Shown here piece after piece: positions 11,541-25,000 of a stretch of DNA of 64,000 nucleotides. The notes beneath the pieces are model-generated. The model did not search any database and was not told the origin of the DNA. It saw only the letters and a list, made by a program, of their open reading frames with translations. A program made the translations under genes and the position numbers. Within the stretch, counting starts at the first letter, position 1, and each line of letters starts with the position of its first letter. The stretch comes from Mytilus galloprovincialis (lineage: Eukaryota > Mollusca > Bivalvia > Mytilida > Mytilidae), in assembly GCF_965363235.1 (NCBI RefSeq), contig NC_134845.1, positions 25,360,524 through 25,424,523 of the forward strand. The letters are read 5' to 3'.

Positions 11541-13556
11541 GTAAAAACTCATTGAAGATCTAGGGCTAAAATTAAACAACAAGATGCACATTTTGTCCTA
11601 ATAAACTTCCCATTTGCACAGTTATTACAAAATTAAGGGCTATAACAAATATTGAGTTAAAGATCATTGGGAACAAAATGACCAAAATCTCTGTGGCAAA
11701 TTTGGCAGACTGATCAGTGACGCTCGATTCCAAAAAAGTTGAAAAAGGCCAAATATAAGTACGGAGTTGATGAGCATTGAGGACCAAAATTCCTAAAAGT
11801 TTTGCCATATACAGCTAAGGTTATCTACTCCTGAGGTAGAAAAGCCTTGGTATTTCAAAATTTCAAAGGTTTTGTAAACAGTTAATTTATAAATATGACC
11901 ATATCAATGATAATTTATGTCTGCACATAAGTGCTGACTACTGTGCTGTAGCATTTCTATCAGTATATTTCAGTTTGACGACTATTTTGATCCCCTGACC
12001 AATATGTCACAGTGGCTTTGAATTAATAAGTAATTTTCAATTTTAAGTTCTGCTTAATTAAGTTTGAAAGGATCTACTTGTGATAGATTAATGATAATTA
12101 GTATGATGTTGCATTATTAACAGTACATTTTAGTTTGAAGAATATTTTGAGGCTGTGCCCTTAGGTCACACTCCAGTGACTTCGAACTAATTAGCATTTT
12201 TTAATTTATAAAGTTTTCTGCTGAATTCTTTCTGACAAGTAAAATGGGTGATGTGTTAAAGAGACACCAACCTGCCCAAAAGATCAAAAACAGCACAAGG
12301 CCACCAATGGGTCTTCAACTTTCGAACTACTTGTGAAAGATCAATGATACTTTGCATAAAGTTGCATATAGCTATCAGTATATCTAAGTTTGTCGACAAT
12401 TTCTAGACCCAACCCACAAGAGTATGACCCAATAACTTTGAATCAAGCAAAGTTTGTGTTCATCAGATTAGTCTTTTCTGAGTTTTTAAGTGGACAGGCA
12501 AGACATATCTATGTGTCAACAGTGTATTTTATTTCAGTACAGAAATGTTGACTACAGGGCTGGTTATAACCTCGGGTTTATAACAGTCATACATAAGGGT
12601 ACCCGTCAAGTGTTAATCCACCATTTTGCTTCGTAATGTGAAAAAGAGAATGGAAAAATTACGTATACACAAATAAAAAGCTCATTCGACAATTTTTTGA
12701 TTGTTCCACGTAGTCCTCATAAGCAAATGGTTGTTACAAGAGTAGACATTTTTAAAACATGACTCTTTTCCAAGATTTTTGGCATGCCATTGACATGAAA
12801 ACTTTTGAAATATTGAGTTTGCGAGAATATATTTTAAAAAGTTAAGGATGTTCTGATGAAAAGAATAAAGGAAAACGAAAATTACTATCTGTTAATAGAG
12901 TTTACTGGTTAAAAAAATATCGCATTGTTTGCCAATCTGATATAAGAAGTTGGTCGTGGTACATGATGATGCCCTGATGTCCATCTGATCACTTAACAGT
13001 TATCTTAGTCAAGATAGCTTTCCTAAGATGTTCTTGGACATAAAACCCATTTATAATCTGTTTTCTTATTGGTACTTACTGTGCACTCCCGAATGCTAAA
13101 TTGTTATTGTACTCGTACTAAGCATCATTTATTAAATACATGACCGACAGAAAAGAAAAATAAATATGCAAATTTAATCAATTTCACCTTCAGATATATT
13201 GAGAATGTCCTGTCATTCATCGATCAATAACCCATATTAAAGTGAGTACTTGCATCTCATATATCTCACTGAACTTGAGATTAACGCAATTAACAAAAGT
13301 AGAAGATCTTCTTCATGTTTTGAACTTTTTCTCGATATTGACATGCAAGATAAGTTGAAGCTAAAATCAATGACAGATGTGATGATTTCAACTTTCCAAT
13401 CGTCATAAGCTCGTTTCTCATGATCAGCAGCTACATACCCTCTGCCCACTCCGTACTTATGTATTCAATACATTCTAGTATCAGTGGTGGATCCAGAAAT
13501 TTTCATAAGTGGGGGCCCACTGACTGACCTAAGAGGGGGTCCGCTCCAGTCACGCT
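11538..13556. repeat. tandem duplication, second copy (segments A+C+B, complete)
   Basis: Order A (11538-11795), C (11796-12742), B (12743-13556). Read across A into C, the sequence continues the retrozyme-like consensus seen elsewhere (CAAAATTCCTAAAAGTTTTG), so A-C is the older joint and the first copy lost C. Unit joints share GCT. Segment C also holds an R4 copy at 12240-12320. Confidence 0.8.
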
Positions 13557-13655
13557 TCAGTGATTCTCTATATAAGCAATCAAATTTTTTCCCAAAAAGG
13601 GGGGGGGGGGGGCCGGGCTCCCTGGGCCCCCCTAAATCCGCCTATGAGTATCTCA
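13484..13655 (+). repeat. G/C-rich dispersed mussel repeat
   Basis: Starts GTGGTGGATCCAGAAATTTT and ends in GGGCCCCCCTAAATCCGCC. The first half is duplicated at 11468-11540. Frames across it are spurious. Confidence 0.6.
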
Positions 13656-13659
13656 ATTC

Positions 13660-15445
13660 ATACGTTACGCTTATGCATGTTCACACTTCATGGACTTCAT
13701 AAGCAGGATCAGCTCAAACAGAGCTACACAGAAGTAGCGAAGTTACGTCTTATGTTATAAGAATACTCTTACACATTGTCGCTTCTCTTTATCCTTGGAT
13801 TTAACATGATAGATTATGTTTGTTATCTTGATTTCTATCTTTCTAATCAAGTTATCACATTTGAACATTAGTAAACTATTGTTACATTAATTTATCATTT
13901 CAAAGCATTGGTTCATTAGCTTTAATCATTAATAACCCTTGTTTCAAAAGTTTCCTGTCTGCATCAACTCTTTTCAAGGAGATAAAAATGGGTATCCGTA
14001 ACGTAACGCAATCTTTAGATTATTGTATCAACCGAGAGAGTAATAGTTCATATACAAAGACTCATAGAATGGGATTAAATATATATCTATATAAAAAAGT
14101 AAAATGACAAAAATACCGAACTCCAGAGAAAATCCAAAACAGAAAGTCTTATATTAAATGACAAATCAGAAGCTTAAACACATCAAACTAACGGGAAAAA
14201 AAATCATATTCCTGACTTGGTACAAACATTTCCTTATGTAGGAAATAAGTATTAAACCTGGCTGTATAGCTAGCTAAACATCTCGAGAGAATGATAGTCT
14301 TATAAAATTCCGTTCAAAGTACACATATATACTAGTAGTTCACAATGACAAAAACAAGTCATCTCTTTTCTACCATACATTTAATTTTTCGCAGTCCATC
14401 ATTGTCGATTTCTAGATTGTGTCAAAATATTTAACAGACCTCGCTATATTTGTTGCATCCTTTATTTTGTTTACTTGAAAGATACGACCAACATAGTTAC
14501 CAAACATTAAAATGTTAAATGATTTCAGAAAGGACTTCTTCTATGCACTAAAACGTTCAGTAAAAGGACGATGCAAACGTATTTGTACTCTCCACGAGAA
14601 GCCCTGACATGAGACATGACTCGATCATACAACAGAAAAAGAGGAAGTCGTACCAAGTCAGGAATATGACAGTTCTTGTCCATTCGTTTTTGATGCGTTT
14701 TGTTATTTGATTTTGCCATGTGATTATAGACTTTCCGAATTGATTTTCCTCTGAGGTCAGTATTTTTGTGATTTTACTTTTTAGAAGTGGATTACAGGGA
14801 AAACAGTACTACTTATTCTACCATAGGCGACAATATTAACATTTTCTAAATTTACCACTTTTTAAGATAAAAACCTGGATAAAACAGCTTTATGTTGTGT
14901 TAGTACTTTATTATTGTTTTAAAAATTAAAGCCAAATAGTATCATGACCAACTTCCAACGGAGCTTGTATATGTTATCCATGCCCACCGTCATTTTGCAC
15001 CAAATTTATGAAATTTTGCAAGTCTTTTCGAATAATTCTCTAGAAAATATTTTAATAGGTTTCAAAATTTATATTGTAAATATACACACTGCAGTTATTC
15101 ATAGATAAATAAAAACTATATTGCACCCTTACACCCAATCACAGCGCTCCTAATTTGACTTCCTTCACCTGCCTAGGGTACACAAAAGGCCAACCTAATG
15201 CTGGGAAAATTAAATACTACCGTTTTCCCTACAGTGGGATTCAATAGAATGGTGTTTATCTGAGTCTTGATTACTTTTTTATTTTCTAATTTATAAATTA
15301 CCAGACTTAATAAAGGCATCAGGAGTATACCGCTGTTCAATGTAAAAAAAATACTTTATATCTTTATTGGTCTTTCTATTTTATTTAATTGTACTGATCC
15401 TCTCAATCTCTCTTTTAGTTATGGAACGAAATATCATGCAATATA
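13660..15445. other. gene-free stretch with two R2 repeat copies
   Basis: No supported exon. Holds R2 copies at about 14096-14290 (+; CCGAACTCCAGAGAAAATCC) and 14570-14790 (-; ACCAAGTCAGGAATATGACA). The rest is unique-looking AT-rich sequence. Confidence 0.5.
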
Positions 15446-15448
15446 GTT

Positions 15449-15720
15449 ATCAAAGGTACCAGGATTATAATTTAGTACGCCAGACGCGCGTTTCGTCTAC
15501 ATAAGACTCATCAGTGACGCTCATATCAAAATATGTATAAAGCCAAACAATTACAAAGTTGAAGAGCATTGAGGATCCAAAATTCCAAAACGTTGTGCCA
15601 AATACGGCTAAGGTAATCTATGCCTGGGATAAGAAAATCCTTAGTTTTTCGAAAAAATCAAAGTTTTGTAAACAGGAAGTTTATTAAAATGACCACATTA
15701 TTGATATTCATGTCATTGTT
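15449..15720 (-). mobile_element. solo retrozyme-like repeat unit with hammerhead ribozyme
   Basis: One unit of the ~350-bp family found in tandem at 55.8 and 58.9 kb. Reading the minus strand it contains AAAACTAAGGATTTTCTTAT, GGCATAGATTACCTTAGCCG, CCAAAATTCC, the ribozyme core, then the GGTACCTTTGATAACTAT end. It looks like the best-preserved copy in the window. Retrozymes are small non-autonomous retroelements whose transcripts are processed by hammerhead ribozymes. Confidence 0.75.
15477..15520 (-). ncRNA. type I hammerhead ribozyme, consensus core
   Basis: Minus strand 5' to 3': stem I strand GCGTCA, core CTGATGA, stem II GTCT-TATGT-AGAC, core GAAA, stem III region CGCGCG, cleavage triplet ending TC, then TGGCGT. 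GCGUCA pairs with UGGCGU over six base pairs, two of them G-U. All catalytic core bases are present. Predicted cleavage lies between 15483 and 15482. The intrinsic stem III is minimal and self-complementary. Confidence 0.85.
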
Positions 15721-15764
15721 TGAAAAAAACACCGTGTAATTTGCATACCCAATAGTGACGGAAA

Positions 15765-15995
15765 AATAAAGGCAACAGTAGTATACCGCTGTTCGAAAGT
15801 CATAAATCGATTGAGAGAAAGAAAATCCTGGTAACAAACTAAATCTGAGGTAAACACATCAACTATAAGAGAAAAACAACGAAACAACAGAAACGAAGCA
15901 TAAGATAACAACTGTCATTTTCCTGACTTGGTACAGGACACTTTAAGAAAAAAATAGTAGGTTGAACCTGGTTTTGTAGCTAGAAGATTCATTTG
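15765..15995 (+). repeat. dispersed mussel repeat R3
   Basis: Contains AGTATACCGCTGTTCGAAAG, TCATAAATCGATTGAGAGAA and CCTGACTTGGTACAGG. Other copies: 21340-21580 (+) and 24650-25085 (-). Confidence 0.7.
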
Positions 15996-16173
15996 TTTAA
16001 ATATGAGTGAAGTTGCAAAGGAACACAAACCAGTCCACTTATTTTTTTAAATTGTTCCTTATGTAATTGAAATTTGATTAAGCATTGGGTTACCAAGTAA
16101 ATTGTCAATACCTGATTCCCCTTTCTTGCACTTTATATTTAAATGTAATGTCTACTCATACATTACGGCAAGG

Positions 16174-16346
16174 CAGTGCAGTGGCGGATCCAGGGGGGGG
16201 GGGGGGCGGTTCCGGGGGTTGGAACCCCCTTTTTTGGCCGATCAATGCATTTGAATGGGGACATATATTTGGAAACCGCCCCCCCCCCCTTGTCCTGGGT
16301 TGGGAACCTCCCACTTTTTAAAATGACTGGATCCGCCACTGCAGTG
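16174..16346. mobile_element. MITE with CAGTGGCGGATCC termini
   Basis: Inverted termini CAGTGGCGGATCCAG and CTGGATCCGCCACTG bound a G/C-rich body. CAGTG occurs directly outside each end and is a likely target duplication. A diverged relative is at 45035-45175. Confidence 0.7.
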
Positions 16347-16349
16347 TTG

Positions 16350-19065
16350 TACAACTATGAATCTTAGAAGATTGATATCGTTGGTGTTCATGTATCTGTA
16401 AAGGTTTTCAAGTTTTGTTTTTATCAACGGCCTCAGCTTAATCAGAGGCGTAATGAGTATATACGTTTAACATCCTTGTTCTCGATACTGATATCATTAA
16501 TACAATATATTTCTAAAACTTTTTTAATGAAGAATGTAGATGATTATAAACACAAACCTGGTGTCCAACTCCCTCAGACAACTTTGAAATTAGATGGATT
16601 TGGTTATTCTATTTACTACCCTTCTGATCTTTAACTCTTCAAGTGTTTTACATCGTTAGCTTTCATTTTCTGTTTGTTTAAGCATTCATTGTGAAGGTAA
16701 ATGCAGAAAGCATATCGAAAGCATCAAATTTATAAAGTGTTATTTTCTGACATAATTCTCGACAGAATTCCTAATATATAAAGTGAAATTCCCAATAAAA
16801 TTAGACGGTACCAAAACTGGATACACATCATGACAAATAAATGTATCTTTAGTGATGCTAGAGGCCAATATATTCCAAAAAAAATAATAACACAATTCAA
16901 AGGTTGATGAGATGATGCACTCGAAAACGAGAAAAATAGAGATAAATCAGGCTAGTAAAACAAGGAGATGCATACAATGCATGCATGAACGGAATTTTGA
17001 TCTTGTTTCAAACATTAGTGATACATTAGCAAGCTGTATATATTATACTAGTATATGAATTTTGAACTTAACAACATAGAAAAATACAATGATATGATGC
17101 TGAAAAATGTGTCTGTTATCAAAAATCTTGGATGTCAAAGAATGGCATAGGTTTCAATTGAAAAATACGACTTGCTATCATGATTCATTTATGATAGGTT
17201 TAGTAAGTGGACTTAAAAACTGGCATCATGGAACCTTTGTTTGCTCTTCGATGTCAATGTGCGCAGATCTATAAAGTCGTTGAGGTGCTATATTTGAAAT
17301 GATAGTCGTCTTTTTTTCGTCGCATTATTATATATCAATAAGAGGAAGTGAATTGGTTTCTCATGGATGTGTATTTACATTCGTTATAAATAATAAAAGT
17401 TCTTTTAACTTAAACAGGATGAAGCGTTGGTTACATACATTATTGACGAACATGTCTCAGACCAGATAGCAGAGTTGAACTATCTCGATTTCGATCACTT
17501 AGACGCATTAATGACTCGATAGAATACCTTAACCATTTTCATTTTGTCATTAAAACCATAGGACTTTGTAGTCGCCTCTTCTTGAATCCTAATATCCGCA
17601 GATATTATTCATACTGATACTTATTCTATTATTTAGTCTACCTTTTGTTACATAGACATATAGCAACCCTCTAAGGTAACTCACTAATCCATTTACAATA
17701 TAAACCTCTTTTCTGCAGGTTTGTTTTTAAAGAACCCATTCTAACAAAAATTCATCAAAGATGACAAAATTATATTTGATACGCTGGACGGTCATTTCAT
17801 GTACAAATGAATCGTAAGTTGGTATCGAAATAAAATAGCTCGATTACCTATTCATAAATCTATAAGAACAACAAAATCATAACAAATTTGTGGCAAATCT
17901 GTCTTATTTGCTATCTATCCCTTGAAAGGGGAAAGAAAAGACCTTTGTGTTTTGAATGAGTTTAACGTTTTAAGTATTGTGATTTAAAGGAAAACTACCA
18001 AATATGGAAATGAAATGTTAGCAAAAAATCACGGAAGGTGATTTCCTCGGGAAAGGAACTCCCTAAGTAATGGAATCAACACAGATGTTTAAAAACTGAT
18101 TCAAGATATCACGCTTTTCATTAAATACGTCTTAAGCAAGAAGTCGACACTGCAAACCGATCTCTTCCATATCAATTGATCAATTGTTCTAAAAGTGCAT
18201 GGTCAGATCATGTTTTCGTACTTCATATGCATTCGTACTATACATTCCTTTTCAATGGAAAGTGTGACGTCATAATGCTTTCTTAATAGAACGAAGACCC
18301 CTGAGACGAGGATACAAGTTTTCCAATCTGATTAAAATCCGATTTTGTGATAAAATACACTGCCTCTTAGGTAGAGAGTATCGTAGCGAAAAACTAACAA
18401 CTGATTTTAATGAGATCGAAGTTTTGCAGTTTTGAGTTTAAGCTAGAAATAAAAGTGGCTAAAATTATTAAAAGTCAAAATATCCTATAAGTAAATAAAA
18501 CTTCTATTCGCGTGAAACACTTTTAACATTGATTTAACAATTATACATGGAGACTGCCCAATGTTAAGTCATAAACGAGGAAAGCAATCAAGGCATATAT
18601 TACGAATTTTCATTACGGTTGGTTGGTTGTCGTTACCATTAAAAAACTTGTAACTTAGGCTTGGAACATCCAATATGTATAAGCCCTGTATACGTATTGA
18701 AGTTTCCAAGGGTTGCTCAGTTAATCAGACCTCTTTTTCATTTCATCAGGTGAATTTATTTTTTACGTTACATCAACATAAATTTCGACAACGTTTTCTA
18801 GTTATAACTGACGGTTGACACTGGCTAAGTTTACAAGGCTTGCTTAGAAGGATAAATTATAATTCAGTACTAGTATATGTTTCACATGTGTTAATTATAA
18901 ATCGGCGCTGAGACAGACAACAATAACAGTTTTGCTTCATGAAGACCTTTAATATGACAAGAAGACATGGCACAGTTATTATAAAAATACAACAAAATAA
19001 TTTAACTTGACATCTGTAACATGTTTGAACACCAACGAGAACATATATAAATTAAATCAGTCGAA
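16350..19065. other. gene-free convergent intergenic DNA
   Basis: Lies between two converging genes. I find no exon, tandem array or inverted-repeat element in it. An ATTAAA on the minus strand (TTTAAT at 18948-18953) is a possible poly(A) signal for the LRR gene, about 115 bases beyond its stop. Confidence 0.45.
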
Positions 19066-22000
19066 CTAAACATGTAAAGCTATCCAATCATTTTCATTTT
19101 TATTAGACCGCGGTGTTTTATTTGTCCCATTGTTTAATGATGTATGATCTTTGTCAACTTTTTCAAGTGTTAGGTTTGACAGTTTATTTGTATCGACGTG
19201 CATTTGTGATTCAATTGTGTCCGCTTCAATAATATCTTGCAGTGCTTCTTCCGTTGCCTTTGTAATTTCTTGTTTTCTCTCCCGCTCAACTTTAGATGAT
19301 TTACGCATTGCTACCTTCTTTTCGAAATCTTTTCGAAGAATTTCATCTTTCTGAGAGCTTTCCAATAACTTCTTAAAATCATCCACGCGGCGTTTGAAAG
19401 CAGGATTTCCGTCCATATGTTTAGCCATAAGTTTATGTAATTTACCCCTTACTCGACCAACCTCAGTCTTTTCTATATCAACTGAACCATCTGCTATATC
19501 CTTCATCATTTGAGCCTTTTGTCGTCTATGAATCATCTGCGCCTGCATCATTTCACTAAAAGGAACCACATAAAATCAAATGTTTAGCAATTTATCCCCA
19601 ATACGTGCAAACTGCATAATTGAAACACAGTATGTGCAACTTCCACTACTGAATCACTCAAAAATCTAATTTTACAACCTGTCCAGACGAATTGATTTTA
19701 GATAGAAAAAAATAATTAAATCAGATAATAACGCATGTGTCATGAGCTGTATTTATACCCTCGGCTGTTGTCTGTCCTTTGGTCGGGGTGTTGTCTATTT
19801 GATACATTCCCATTTCAATACTCTATTTATTCTTAAGCCATAGTCTATTTATGATGGCAAATTAATTTTTGCGGAGAAACATATTTCTGAGTTACAGATT
19901 CTTCATGCAATATTAGATTCATATTACAAACAAATGAAGACAAACTTTTTGATATGTGGAAATTAATACTTACGCATATTCTATTTCCCCGCTGTCATCA
20001 TCATCTAGTTTATCTATTAATAACTCTAAACAGTGTTCTTGTAGAGGAATCCCTGCCATCTGTAAATACAAATACTACTATAACTAATGACTGATCAGTG
20101 GCACCATAAAGATATGCAGTAGTTTCATTATTATTCGTGGTTTACCAAATTTCGTGGATTTCGTTGGTATAGGTAATCAACAAATTATAATGTTTAACGA
20201 AGTAAACATTTTTTATAGGTGTATATTCAGACTTTTGGAAAATATCCACGATATTAAGATGTGCATCAATCCACAAAAATTGGTATCAATGAACATACAA
20301 AATCCACAATATGTGAAGGTTTACATGCACGGAACATTAATTCAGAATTTGAATTAGGAAAAACAATTGCCATGCTTAAACATAGAGATGGTATAACGTA
20401 TAACAGAATAATGTTCTTACTATTTATGCCAGAAGGTATTTATTGCAAAATATCTGGTATCATAAATATATAATCATATTTCGTGTAAATGTAGTATTTC
20501 TCGTTTTGTTGTAGTGCGGTATTGAATTTAGCGTAGATTTAAGTCATGCTACTGGTATTTTAATACAAAATTATAAACAACACCATCTTTGCTCTTTTAA
20601 GTAGACGATGTGAGAACTTTCCTTACTTTACACGAAATATACAGGGGGAGTGGGAACAAAAATTTCGTATTGCTAGGTAGTCAGTGCATTTTATGTTTCC
20701 AATGTGCAGTATAAATCTATATCAATCGTTTGAGTCGTCACAATTTCTTATACTGAACCACCTTAAATCAACGAAACATATTCTGTCCTTTATTTTTGTG
20801 TCTTTCTATTTACCTGTCCCAGATCCCAGATGTTGACATTACAAAAAAATGTGAGATTTATGTGAATGAGACATCAACCAACCCTTTGTGCTTTTTCATA
20901 AACTTTCTGTTCGGATTTTTATCCAGTTATTGTTATGCATGTGTGATAATGAAAACATATTGCCTTCGTAGATATCCATATTAAGAAAAAAAAAATGGTG
21001 TTATCATTAGAATGGGTAGACCTCGGCCGAAGCGGGTGTTAATTGTTGCGATTCGGCTCAATGCGTTTATTTTAGGCATCAACACCCGTTGCTTATATTA
21101 TTACATATTGCTATGGATTGGCGGGGCTTATAAATGTTTAGTGAAAAATAAAAAATACCGCGTGTCCAATGAAATGAAAATATAATATAAGAACTATTTA
21201 TAATGTATGATAATATCGTATTTTACAAATAAATATATAATTTGAAGAGAAAAAAATGTCAAAAAGATGTGCATACTGTTTTGAACTATACACTGCACTG
21301 CAACAGTCAGACAAAAGTTTTAGATAAAAAAAAATATTGAAAAATAAGTGCAACAATAGTGTATTGCTTTTCAAGAGTCATAAATCGATTAAGAGAAAAC
21401 AAATCCGGGTAACAAACTAAAACCAAGGGGAAACATCATCTATAAAACGAAAACAACGGAACAACAGAAACGAAAAACAGTCTACGTATACAGAAACGAA
21501 ATATTTTATAACAACTGCTATATTCCTGACTTGGTACAGGTTATTACGAAAACATGGTTGGTTGAATCTTGTTTACGGTCTATTCATACCTCCCACAGAT
21601 ATGCAATGTTAAAAAGCATTTGGCGAAAATGGAAACACAACGTGACAGGAATACAGTACACACAAACACAAGGGCACTCAGCACAAAAAATATACATCAA
21701 TAGATACTGAAAATATGACATGAAAAAATGCATAAATAAATAATAGAATAGAACATAAAAACATGTAGACCGCAGAATAACAACAGTCATCTCACATTAA
21801 TGACAACACAGAACACCACAAATACTGACCTACTTTATATATAATTTTGAAGTCCGTACAATATTATTGAACGAGATCCAAAAATTTCCAATTATCTTCA
21901 CAATACTATTCTAAATAACAATCATGACTATCTTGATAAGCTATATAAAAATGATATGATGACTTCATAAGTATTTAGACTAGCAAAAACCTTTATCCAT

Positions 22001-25000
22001 GGAAAATAGAAAGTAACACGACTATTATGACAAATAAAACATATGTAATGACAAGGCATAACACAATATCCAACTGAACTTACAAAGAAAGCATCATTAC
22101 AGAATACATGAATGTTGGATGTGAAAATACTGAGACACGTCGTATAGCAATGCAAATTCACCCTCGGCAAAACAATCATATTCGTGAAAAGTCACGTTCA
22201 GAACTTAGCAGAAAACGACTTAGATAGTAAACCACAATCAAAGATTTGATAAAAATGTCGTTGGTTAGTTTAGACACAGACACATGGTAAAGATGACCCA
22301 TTCGTGATGGTTTCCATTTACGGAGTGTCAATTTTAGTCTTTCCTCATCATAACTCTGTTGGAGAGGTTTCTGCGTAAGGAGCACAATCTTGTAAAGTCT
22401 GAATATGCATTAGCATAAATAGTATATAACATAATAGTGATACGATTTGATTTAGACCATTTCTTCATTTAAAAATATAATACGTTTTGGTTTCTAACAA
22501 TGTTTATATTTTTTTGGAACATTTGTCTGTAATAAATATATTACAATACTATTTATTTTGGAACATTTGTCTGTAATAAATATATTACAATACTATTTAT
22601 TTTGGAACATTTGTTGTTTTAAAATGAGATTTATTTTGGTTGGAACATTTGCTCCTTGAGAAATACAATATATTTGCTTTGGGGTGCTTATTATTTTTAA
22701 AATGCAATATTCGTATTTGCTTCATTATTTTTATCTAAATTTTCAAATTAAAAAAGAAATAAAAGGGAAAAAAATATTAAAAAAACAATCTAAATCATAA
22801 AACTAACAGCACACAAGCTAGTAGCCCAACAAAACTATAAGCAGGCAATAAAAGATTGTAACATACTTCATAAATACCCTGTAAAATAAAGTTATATGTG
22901 CATTATAACAAGCAGAAAGTGTCCTAAAAACTTGCAGAATAAATATAATGAGGATATACTAGTATCCAAATTTCTAGAAAATAATTATATTAGATTACGT
23001 AGGGAAGATGAGTACTTAAAGGGGCACTAGCTACGAGATATATAAAAAAATAAATATATTATTTGTATGCTCAATCATTAATAAAATGCAAATAGTGAAA
23101 TAATAATTCGCTTTTAGCAGCCAGTATTGTAAAAATATACTAAAACCATTGAATATGACTTATTCACTTGCAAGTGAATAATTCGACCTCATTGAATCCG
23201 TATTCATGTGAACTTCAATGTAACCCCTTAGGTTGAGACGAATAACACGTGAATTGTATGTGTAAAGTTATTTATAGCAACAAAATGTCAACATATAAAG
23301 TGAAACAAAGGTAAATCATTTGATTGACTGATTCGATCTACAAAATATCATTCTTATAGACGTAAAAACGATGATAAACATATAGTTCAGCTATAATATG
23401 AAATTAAAGAGACCTAGAATAATCCAACAGCACGAGTTTGCTGAATCTATTTATATCTTTATTTATGTTTACATCGCTTATATGGTCATTAGATGATTTT
23501 AGAGCTTAACTCGATAAATAATTAGATGGCGTCTTGACTAAATTACGCACCAACGAAGCCACGTCTTTTCATGCCCGTGCCTGGTTAATTGTTTATTTTA
23601 GACTTCGAATAGTTTGGATAAATGTTTTACATTGTTATAAATAGAATATGAAAATTTGATTAAAATCGGTGAACATGAATTTAATAAATACTCTTTTTTT
23701 GAGTAAAATTTTATATTTTTAGTATACTGATAAAAATTTTCAGCAGGATAAACACAAATATGTCCTTTAAACCCCTTAACCGGGTATTAGCTATATATTA
23801 GACAAAAAAGCGAATCATTGATGCATTGGCTTGGAAGTCAATAGCTCAGTGTATTGCAATTCGTATTGGTGCAACTTGATAACGGATGGGTTGTGGATGT
23901 TCACGAAAGTATTTCAAAGACGGGTTAACATAAATAATTCTAGTGCTGTTAAAACGACGATTTACATATATTAATAACCTTTAACATGAAACCAAACAGT
24001 CCTAGGAAAATTAGCATTATCAAATGCACATGCTTGTCAGTCTAATCATATTCATATTAATGTTTATATCGGGTTATAAAACTTTCTGCAGTAATCGAAT
24101 ACTTATTTGGGATCTAGTTTAAAATGCGTACAATTGTTGATACATTATCTCTGGTCCATGTATTCCCTATTGTAAGATTTTGGAATGCTTGTAATAGGGA
24201 TCTACGTTTAAGTATGTTAAATATCGACTATGAGAATTTGGTCCAAATCAGTAAACACGAATTTAAATTATTGCCCCTTTTACTATAACTTGTATTTCAA
24301 CAGTGTTTACATAGAGTCAGCAAAATAAGAATTAATCCTCGGAATAAATAAAAACTGAGCTTCATCTAAATCAATGCAGATCATATTGTACGGCCATCAT
24401 AAATAAGATGCAAACAATCTCTAACATCACGGACTCTTTCGTTTATTGATGCATTGATCATTTTATGTCGTCTAGATTCATAACCAGGTTTAGGTTTCAC
24501 TAATAGGTGAACGTATGAACCATAAACGGCTTATCCTTCAAGAACTTTTATGCTAAACCCCTTTTTAGTCAAACAGTTTTATTATTCAACAATTCAATTT
24601 GTTTAAAATAATTGTTCATTAGAATCAGATTGGATTTGCATTTTGCACTAAATTAAGGTGTAGTATGCCCTTGATATCTCTTAAAACCAGGTTCAACCCA
24701 CCATTTTTTCCTTTAAAAATGCCCTGTACCAAGTCAGGAATATGGTCATTGTTATATTATAGTTCGTTTCTGTGTGTATTACATTATAACGTTGTGTCGT
24801 TTGTTTTCTCTTATTTTTGAGTGTAAATTCACATTGCGATAAGACGTGTCACGGTACTTGTCTATCCCAAATTCATGTATTTGGTTTTGATGTTATATAT
24901 ATATGTTATATTTGTTATTCTCGTGGGATTTTGTCTATATGTGTTACATTTTAGTGTTATGTCGTTGTTCTCCTCTTATATTTAATGCGTTTCCCTCGGT

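Noticed and set aside
10505-11808. Paired frames repeated at 10505-10720 and 11572-11808, and again at 11221 and 13237.
   Set aside because: They only mirror the tandem duplication; no domain, splice context or conserved start.
16085-16427. Several overlapping frames on both strands.
   Set aside because: They are translations of a G/C-rich MITE with poly-G runs.
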